A stretch of 64,000 nucleotides of DNA. Source: Actinacidiphila fildesensis (GTDB taxonomy: Bacteria; Actinomycetota; Actinomycetes; Streptomycetales; Streptomycetaceae). Location: the NCBI RefSeq assembly GCF_042652185.1, contig NZ_JBHSIX010000018.1, one strand, 5' to 3'. Below the pieces are notes generated by a model, which was not told the origin of the DNA, searched no databases, and was given only the letters and a program-made list of their open reading frames with translations. A program made the translations under genes and the position numbers. Below, piece after piece: positions 58,543 through 64,000 of this stretch. The stretch's first letter is position 1, and the number at the start of each line of letters is the position of its first letter.

Positions 58543-59568
58543 ATGCGTATTGGTGTGCTGACGAGCGGCGGAGACTGCCCCGGACTCAATGCCGTCATCC
58601 GGTCGGTGGTGCACCGCGCCGTGGTCGACCACGGCGATGAGGTCATCGGGTTCCACGACGGCTGGAAGGGCCTGCTGGAGTGCGACTACCGCAAGCTGGA
58701 CCTGGACGCCGTCAGCGGCATCCTGGCCCGCGGTGGAACGATCCTGGGCTCGTCCCGGGTGCAGCCCGCGCATCTGCGCGGTGGCGTGGAGCAGGCCAGG
58801 GGCCACGTACGGGACCTGGGCCTGGACGCGATCATCCCGATCGGCGGTGAGGGCACCCTCAAGGCGGCCAAGCTGCTGTCGGACGCCGGCCTGCCGATCG
58901 TGGGCGTGCCCAAGACGATCGACAACGACATCGCGTCGACGGACGTCACCTTCGGGTTCGACACGGCCGTCATGGTCGCCACCGAGGCCCTCGACCGCCT
59001 CAAGACCACCGCCGAATCGCACCAGCGGGTGCTGATCGTCGAGGTCATGGGCCGGCACACCGGCTGGATCGCCCTGCACTCGGGCATGGCGGCCGGCGCG
59101 CACGCCATCGTGGTGCCGGAGCGGCCCTTCGACATCGGCGAGCTGGCCGATCTGGTCGGCAAGCGGTTCGCGGCGGGCAAGAAGTTCGCGATCGTCGTGG
59201 TCTCCGAGGGTGCCAAGCCGCGTGAGGGCTCGATGGAGTTCTCGTCCGGTGCCAAGGACATCTACGGCCACGAGCGGTTCACCGGAGTCGCCACCCAGCT
59301 GTCGGTGGAGCTGGAGCAGCGCCTCGGCAAGGAGGCGCGGCCGGTGATCCTGGGCCATGTGCAGCGCGGTGGCACGCCCACCGCCTACGACCGGGTGCTC
59401 GCCACCCGGTTCGGCTGGCACGCGGTGGAGGCCGTCCACAACGGTGACTTCGGGATGATGACGGCGCTGCGCGGCACCGACATCAAGCTGGTGCCGCTGG
59501 CCGAGGCCGTCGAGCACCTCAAGACCGTGCCGGCCGAGCGCTACATCGAGGCCGAGTGCGTCCTGTAG
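58543..59568 (+). CDS. pfkA: 6-phosphofructokinase
   Basis: 341 residues from ATG 58543. It phosphorylates fructose 6-phosphate in glycolysis. TSGGDCPGLNAVIR (phosphate donor site), GGEGTLKAA (glycine where PPi-dependent enzymes usually have Asp, favouring ATP), PKTIDNDIAST (catalytic Asp), VEVMGRHTGWIA and HVQRGGTPTAYDR are all present. It follows gatD by 128 bases and precedes a terminator. Confidence 0.95.
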   Translation: MRIGVLTSGGDCPGLNAVIRSVVHRAVVDHGDEVIGFHDGWKGLLECDYRKLDLDAVSGILARGGTILGSSRVQPAHLRGGVEQARGHVRDLGLDAIIPIGGEGTLKAAKLLSDAGLPIVGVPKTIDNDIASTDVTFGFDTAVMVATEALDRLKTTAESHQRVLIVEVMGRHTGWIALHSGMAAGAHAIVVPERPFDIGELADLVGKRFAAGKKFAIVVVSEGAKPREGSMEFSSGAKDIYGHERFTGVATQLSVELEQRLGKEARPVILGHVQRGGTPTAYDRVLATRFGWHAVEAVHNGDFGMMTALRGTDIKLVPLAEAVEHLKTVPAERYIEAECVL

Positions 59569-59631
59569 CCGGGCCCGTCCGCCTTCCGGTGGACGCTGTG
59601 CCGGGCTGCCGCCCGCTTCCGACGTAACGGG

Positions 59632-59665
59632 GCCGCCCCCGGCCGCATCACCGGCCGGGGGCGGC
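59632..59665 (+). terminator. Hairpin after pfkA
   Basis: Arms 59632-59645 and 59652-59665 are perfect 14-bp complements with a 6-base loop, 64 bases after the pfkA stop; TCTAG follows. Confidence 0.8.
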
Positions 59666-59753
59666 TCTAGTCTGGTGCGGGCGCACGGGTCGAATCGGCA
59701 CAATGCCGGACGGCGCGGGCGGGGCAGTCGGCACGAACAGGAGAGAGTGACCC

Positions 59754-60713
59754 ATGGACCACGGCGGACACGGCATGCCGATGGACTTGCCGCCGTTCAC
59801 CCTCGGTCGGGGGCTGGAGTTCAGCGGCGACCCGGTGTTCCTGGCAGGCTGCCTGCTGGCGCTCGGGCTGTACGGGTGGGGCGTGGTGCGGCTGTGGCGG
59901 CGCGGCGACCGCTGGCCGGCCGGCCGGATCGTGGCCTTCGTGCTGGGCGTACTGACCGTGGCCTCGGTGATGTGCACCGCGATGAACGACTACGGCATGG
60001 TCATGTTCAGCGTGCACATGGTGCAGCACATGGTCATCAGCATGCTCTCCCCCATCCTGCTGCTGCTGGGCGCTCCGGTGACGCTGGCCCTGCGGGCGCT
60101 GCCGGCAACCGCGCACGGACGCGGCCGCAAGGGGCCGCGTGAGCTGCTGGTGGTCTTCCTGCACAGCCGGTACATGCGGCTCGTCACCCATCCCGCGTTC
60201 ACGATCCCGCTGTTCATCGCGAGCCTGTACGCGGTGTACTTCTCGCCGCTCTTCGACTTCCTGATGGGCAGCAGGCTGGGACACATCGCGATGATGACCC
60301 ACTTCCTCGCCGTCGGCCTGGTCTTTTTCTGGCCGATCATGGGCGTGGACCCGGGGCCGCACCGCCCCAGCCACATCATGCGGATGCTGGAGCTGTTCGC
60401 GGGAATGCCGTTCCACGCGTTCTTCGGCATCGCCCTGATGATGGGCACCGAACCGATGGTGACCACGTTCCTGCATCCCCCGGCGTCCCTCGGGGTAGAT
60501 CCATTGCAGGACCAGAGCGCGGCGGGCGGCATCGCCTGGGCGTTCAGCGAGATCCCGTCGGTCCTCGTGCTGGTGGCGCTGCTGTTCCAGTGGTACACCT
60601 CCGATCAACGGCAGGCGCGGCGGTCGGATCGCGCGGCCGACCGGGACGGGGACGCGGAGCTGGTGGCGTACAACGCCTATTTGGCATCCTTGGATGCTCG
60701 CGGTCGCGGCTGA
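59754..60713 (+). CDS. CtaG/caa3-type cytochrome oxidase assembly membrane protein
   Basis: 319 residues from ATG 59754 (AGGAGA about nine bases upstream). About seven membrane helices with conserved His: VHMVQHMVISMLSPILLLLG, HIAMMTHFLAVGLVFFWP, HIMRMLELFAGMPFHAFFG fit PF09678. The N-terminus MDHGGHGMPMD is His/Met-rich and may bind copper. It is likely involved in copper delivery to the oxidase. Downstream gene starts 27 bases after. Confidence 0.9.
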   Translation: MDHGGHGMPMDLPPFTLGRGLEFSGDPVFLAGCLLALGLYGWGVVRLWRRGDRWPAGRIVAFVLGVLTVASVMCTAMNDYGMVMFSVHMVQHMVISMLSPILLLLGAPVTLALRALPATAHGRGRKGPRELLVVFLHSRYMRLVTHPAFTIPLFIASLYAVYFSPLFDFLMGSRLGHIAMMTHFLAVGLVFFWPIMGVDPGPHRPSHIMRMLELFAGMPFHAFFGIALMMGTEPMVTTFLHPPASLGVDPLQDQSAAGGIAWAFSEIPSVLVLVALLFQWYTSDQRQARRSDRAADRDGDAELVAYNAYLASLDARGRG

Positions 60714-60739
60714 AACAGCTGACCAAAGGGAGGCGCGAG

Positions 60740-61771
60740 ATGGGGGACCAGGTGCGGATATCGGGCGGAGCGCTGGAGCTGCCGGGCGGAGTGACGGTGC
60801 GGTTCATGCGCACGTTGCGGCTGCCCGAGACCGGGACGCATCCGCTGCCGCCGGGGATCGGCACGTTTCCGCTGCGCCGGGTGGCGGACTATCCGGACCG
60901 GGCGCCCGCCGAGTGGCTGACCCGCGGCGGTGTGGTGCTGCCGGTCTACCAGCGCGAGGCGATGTGGCTGAGTTTCTCCTCGCCGGTGCCGGCCGCGCTC
61001 CAGGTGGGCGTGGGCAAGGTGTGTGCGGTCTCGGGGCAGCCGTGGAGCGATCGGCTGTCACAGGATCCGCAGAACTACGTGGTGCTGCCCCGGCAGCCCT
61101 GGCTGGACGGCATCAACTCCGGATCCGGCACGATCCGGCAGTTCGTGGCGGTTCCGCTGGGCCTGGGGGCGACGGTGGAGGGCCAGGTCTCCGGCGAGGA
61201 GGTCTGGGGCGGGGTGCAGCTGCAGGTCTTCGAGCTGCGGGACGAGCCGCTCGCGGTCTGGCGCGCCGAGCAGGAGCGGCGCGCGGTCGCCACCCGCGGG
61301 CCCTGGGGCGTCGCCGCCGAGGAGGACGAGGGAATGCCGCCCATGGCGGGCTACGGCGCGGCGATGCCGATGGAGGCCATGGCCGCCCCTGCCGCACCAT
61401 CGATGGGCCTGGGCGCGGGCGGCCGGATGCGCCAGGAGGTGTACCGCGACGAGCGGCTGCCGGGCGACTGGCGGCCGACCCCGTCGGGCCGGGTCTTCGT
61501 CCATCTGGCGACCGCCCCGCAGTGGCGGCAGATCACCGGCGAGGCGCCGCCGCCGTCCCCGGTGGACCGGGCGGCCTACAACGCGGCGGGCCTGCCCTGG
61601 TTCGACTACTACGACGCGGACGCCGCCGATCTGGCGGCCGCGGCACCACTGGCGGACGTGAAGCCGGTGGGCGACTGGCTGGGCGACGACCAGCAGCCGT
61701 GGGCGCCGGTCCAGCCCGGCCAGGTGAAGAAACTCAAGGACGACGGCCAGGTGACCGACGGCGACTGGTAG
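60740..61771 (+). CDS. Hypothetical protein, 343 residues
   Basis: Starts at ATG 60740 with GGGAGG six bases upstream. No family recognised. It is soluble, with Gly/Pro/Trp-rich segments (PPGIGTFPLRRVADYP, REAMWLSFSSPVPAALQVG, VGKVCAVSGQPW), a low-complexity Ala/Met stretch near 205-235, and a C-terminal GDWxP region. The strong ribosome site and the gene-like codon bias support it. It follows the CtaG-like gene by 27 bases. Confidence 0.8.
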   Translation: MGDQVRISGGALELPGGVTVRFMRTLRLPETGTHPLPPGIGTFPLRRVADYPDRAPAEWLTRGGVVLPVYQREAMWLSFSSPVPAALQVGVGKVCAVSGQPWSDRLSQDPQNYVVLPRQPWLDGINSGSGTIRQFVAVPLGLGATVEGQVSGEEVWGGVQLQVFELRDEPLAVWRAEQERRAVATRGPWGVAAEEDEGMPPMAGYGAAMPMEAMAAPAAPSMGLGAGGRMRQEVYRDERLPGDWRPTPSGRVFVHLATAPQWRQITGEAPPPSPVDRAAYNAAGLPWFDYYDADAADLAAAAPLADVKPVGDWLGDDQQPWAPVQPGQVKKLKDDGQVTDGDW

Positions 61772-61853
61772 CGCCGGAGGCGGCGGCCGGTCACCATGGA
61801 GACCGGGCCGCCACCGGGCGGGTCGTCCTGGGATTCTCGGGGAGGAGGGCCTC

Positions 61854-62015
61854 ATGCCGACACCCGCGAAGGCGATGGCGGTGTGCACCGCGGCATCTCT
61901 GGTGGCCGTGTCCGCCTATACGGTGGCGCTGGGCGCGAACGGCTGGCTGTGGTTCGCCTGGGTGCTGCTCGGGCTCTGCACCGCCGCGGTGTTCGCCATC
62001 CGGCTCCCCCGCTGA
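61854..62015 (+). CDS. Small two-helix membrane protein (53 residues)
   Basis: ATG 61854 with GGAGGAGG 5-12 bases upstream, a strong site. Two helices: AVCTAASLVAVSAYTVAL and WLWFAWVLLGLCTAAVFAI, ending RLPR before TGA (62013-62015). No family recognised. It lies between the 343-residue protein and the plsC gene on the same strand. Confidence 0.7.
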   Translation: MPTPAKAMAVCTAASLVAVSAYTVALGANGWLWFAWVLLGLCTAAVFAIRLPR

Positions 62016-62172
62016 CCTCTGGGCGCACTCCGCGGCCACCCGGTTCACCCGAAGGGCCCCGCGCCCCGGCACCGCCGATACCGGTACTCTCGCGCCCCGC
62101 CCGTATCGGCACTACTGTGCCTGGTCACCGGGGTGCGGGCGCTCCCCGGCGTGGAGGGGGGAAACGGGCCGC

Positions 62173-62922
62173 GTGTTCTACCACGTGCTCAAATACGTGA
62201 TCCTTGGGCCGTTGCTGCGGCTGCTGTTCCGGCCGCGGATCGAGGGGCTGGAGCACATTCCGGACGACGGTGCCGCGATCGTCGCGGGCAACCATCTGTC
62301 GTTCTCCGATCACTTCCTGATGCCGGCGATCCTGCCGCGCCGGATCACCTTCCTGGCCAAGGCCGAGTACTTCACCGGCGCCGGGCTGAAGGGCCGGCTG
62401 ACCGCCGCGTTCTTCCGCGGGGTGGGCCAGATCCCGGTGGACCGGGCGGGCGGCAAGGCCTCCCAGGCGGCGCTGAAGTCCGGGCTCGCGGTGCTGCGGC
62501 GGGGCCAGCTGCTGGGCATCTATCCGGAGGGCACCCGGTCGCACGACGGCCGGCTGTACAAGGGGCGTACCGGGGTCGCGGCGATGGCGATCACGGCTCA
62601 GGTGCCGGTGATCCCGTGCGCGATGGTGGGCACCTTCGAACTGCAGCCGCCCGGCCGCAAGCTCCCCCGGCTGGGCCGGGTCACGATCCGCTTCGGCACG
62701 CCTCTGGAGTTCAGCCGGTTCGAGGGCATGGAGGGCGAGCGGTACGTGGTGCGGTCGGCGACCGACGAGATCATGTACGCGATCCTGGCGATGTCCGGGC
62801 AGGAGTACGTCGACCGCTACGCGAACGAGGTCAAGGCCGAGCAGGCACGCGGCGTCGCGGCGCTGCTGCGCCGGCCGCCGGGAAAGGGCGAACCGCGCGA
62901 CGAGCCGCCGTCGCCGCGCTAG
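62173..62922 (+). CDS. 1-acyl-sn-glycerol-3-phosphate acyltransferase (PlsC family)
   Basis: 249 residues from GTG 62173. The acyltransferase motifs are clear: NHLSFSD (HX4D), GQIPVDRAGGKASQAAL, YPEGTRSHDGRLYKG and VIPCAMVGT. It transfers an acyl chain to lysophosphatidic acid at the membrane. The stop TAG (62920-62922) overlaps the opposite-strand stop codon of the DUF1707 gene as CTAG. Confidence 0.92.
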   Translation: MFYHVLKYVILGPLLRLLFRPRIEGLEHIPDDGAAIVAGNHLSFSDHFLMPAILPRRITFLAKAEYFTGAGLKGRLTAAFFRGVGQIPVDRAGGKASQAALKSGLAVLRRGQLLGIYPEGTRSHDGRLYKGRTGVAAMAITAQVPVIPCAMVGTFELQPPGRKLPRLGRVTIRFGTPLEFSRFEGMEGERYVVRSATDEIMYAILAMSGQEYVDRYANEVKAEQARGVAALLRRPPGKGEPRDEPPSPR

Positions 62923-63530
62923 CGCCCGTCCCGCCAGGGGTACTTGTAACTGCGCATGACCCGGACATGGCCGAACACGGACCGGCCGGTGATGTGCACC
63001 ACGGGGCCGTCCTCGTCCCAGTCCTCCTTGGTCCTGTCGTGTCCGCCGAGCTGGGAGCGCTTGCCGAACAGGGCGGTCCCGGTGTCGTAGACCCGCGCGT
63101 TGTCGGGGACCAGGATCTCCACCTTGCCACAGAACGAACCGGCCTCGATGACGACTTCACGGCGGGTGAACACCGCCTGCCGCAGGTCGATCACGACGGC
63201 GCCGAACCGGGCGCGCGCGACGGTGTGCGGCGGGACCGGCCACTGGCCGCCGCGCCGGATCTTGCTGAAGAGGGCGTCGACGGGATCCGTGTCGGTGGGG
63301 GCGACCAGGTGCGCGCCCGCCGCCGGCTCCGGCAGATCGCCGGTGATCGGGGCGAGTTCACCGCGGGTGCGCGCCGAGTACGTGGCTTCGAGCCGCTCGG
63401 CGTGCTCGTCCGTGGTGAGCCGGCCGGTCGCGAGCGCGTCGGCGAGAATCGCGGCGGTCTGGTCGCGCTCCTGGTCCGACGCGCGCACGTCGATGTCGGC
63501 GGAGCGGGGCTCCGCTGGGGTGTCGGACAC
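62919..63530 (-). CDS. DUF1707 / cell-wall-active antibiotic response (LiaF-like) protein
   Basis: 203 residues from GTG 63530 (AGGAGG seven bases upstream). Residues 10-65 are a DUF1707 domain (IDVRASDQERDQTAAILADA with LTTDEHAERLE), then a beta-rich LiaF/DUF2154-like C-terminal half (FGAVVIDLRQAVFTRREVVI, GKVEILVPDNA, GRSVFGHVRVM). No membrane segment is seen. It may take part in envelope stress response; proof is lacking. Confidence 0.85.
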   Translation of the reverse strand: MSDTPAEPRSADIDVRASDQERDQTAAILADALATGRLTTDEHAERLEATYSARTRGELAPITGDLPEPAAGAHLVAPTDTDPVDALFSKIRRGGQWPVPPHTVARARFGAVVIDLRQAVFTRREVVIEAGSFCGKVEILVPDNARVYDTGTALFGKRSQLGGHDRTKEDWDEDGPVVHITGRSVFGHVRVMRSYKYPWRDGR

Positions 63531-63734
63531 CGGGCAACCTCCTGATCGGACGCGGACCAGACTTACGCTATATCGCGTTCGCAAGGTCCGCGTCGGGCGA
63601 CGGGCCGGAGCCGTCCGGAACGCAGCCGAACCCGGTCCACGACCGGGCCCCGCAGGAGGTAAACCGCTGGCTCCGCCGCAGGTGAGGGCCATAGGGTCGG
63701 GAGCCGTGAACACCAACAGAACAAGGCGCGCGGC

Positions 63735-64000
63735 ATGAGCGCCCGGCTGCGCGGCATCGCCCGGCACACCCAGGAGATCGTCGCGGCGGGCCGGTATCCG
63801 GCGCCCAGCGGCCGGGACGTTTCGATCGCCGCCGGCGTCGCCCGCGCGGTCTCCGGGACCCGGCTGTTCGGGCCCGAGCCGGTGGACGTGCCTCCGCCGT
63901 CCGCTCCGCCGGCGGCCACCGCCTTCGGCGTGACCGGTGAGAGCAGCCTCCAGGCCGCGCGCCGGCTGAGGGCGGCCTCGGACGGGCCCGTCGCCGTCCT
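63735..64000 (+). CDS. TIGR02452 family protein, PARG-like (partial)
   Basis: 88 residues visible from ATG 63735, cut by the window end. MSARLRGIARHTQEIVAAGRY, the VSIAAGVARAV segment and VTGESSLQAARRL fit the N-terminus of TIGR02452, a microbial-type poly(ADP-ribose) glycohydrolase family. It would remove ADP-ribose from proteins. The catalytic GGG-x-EE region lies beyond the window. A 10-codon GTG ORF (63706-63738) ends in the start as ATGA. Confidence 0.75.
   Translation, partial: MSARLRGIARHTQEIVAAGRYPAPSGRDVSIAAGVARAVSGTRLFGPEPVDVPPPSAPPAATAFGVTGESSLQAARRLRAASDGPVAV

Noticed and set aside
55700..58543. Very long minus-strand open frame (over 900 codons) across def and opposite murT-gatD
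   Set aside because: Antisense frame kept open by high GC3; the plus-strand murT and gatD have clear families, and only its last 181 codons (def) are a real gene.

Overview
The window is a high-GC actinobacterial chromosome segment that looks like Streptomyces or a close relative such as Kitasatospora. Third codon positions are strongly G/C-biased, GTG and TTG starts are common, and the families present are typical of streptomycetes (DUF2637, DUF5133, multi-HAMP hybrid kinases, PP2C/ANTAR phosphatases, several secreted glycoside hydrolases). I see no rRNA, tRNA, CRISPR array, IS element or prophage.

Layout. 1-6165: partial DUF2637 gene, then the ergothioneine operon egtA-egtB-egtC-egtD (minus strand, start/stop overlaps), with a MalY/PatB-type PLP C-S lyase directly upstream that could supply the last (EgtE) step. 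6279-13503: a secreted polysaccharide block with a GH2 exo-glucosaminidase (CsxA type), a ricin-lectin GH55 beta-1,3-glucanase and a GH18-ricin chitinase. The last two carry apparent frameshifts. 13968-25603: a flavin disulfide reductase, then a signalling block: GAF-PP2C phosphatase, MarR regulator, ANTAR-GAF-PAS-PP2C phosphatase, a 1177-residue soluble HAMP-repeat hybrid histidine kinase, a MEDS/anti-sigma-type ATPase and a SigB/SigF-type sigma factor preceded by a sequence matching the sigma-B promoter pattern. 25688-28433: uppP and a second GH18 chitinase. Both chitinase promoters carry DasR-like (TGGTCnnGnCCA) sites, which suggests N-acetylglucosamine control.

28734-42986: small Cys-rich and DUF5133 genes, a YchJ-like protein, an NAD-dependent DNA ligase, a HutD-like protein, an Ehu-type polar amino-acid/ectoine ABC transporter (four coupled genes), a CoA-transferase with apparently permuted domain order, a NUDIX hydrolase, a lactonase-type beta-propeller lipoprotein, a GH27 alpha-galactosidase with twin CBM51 domains, and a Bcp peroxiredoxin. 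43156-53512: Ser/Thr kinase, MFS exporter, an unrecognised 57-residue ORF with an in-frame amber followed by five 17-bp tandem repeats, SRPBCC protein, universal stress protein, winged-helix regulator, two tiny ORFs, FUSC transporter, flavoprotein and PASTA lipoprotein.

53598-64000: acyl-CoA dehydrogenase with divergent TetR regulator and a GTTAC/GTAAC operator array, peptide deformylase, murT-gatD (lipid II amidation), pfkA, CtaG-like protein, an unknown 343-residue protein, PlsC acyltransferase, a DUF1707/LiaF-like protein and the start of a TIGR02452 (PARG-like) gene cut by the window end.

The most notable points are the two frameshifts in the chitinase/GH55 operon, the candidate EgtE replacement, the paired DasR-like sites, the amber-interrupted ORF with 17-bp repeats at 46621-47110, and two previously unlabelled small ORFs around 49105-49611. 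All assignments are by eye from sequence motifs; no database search was run.
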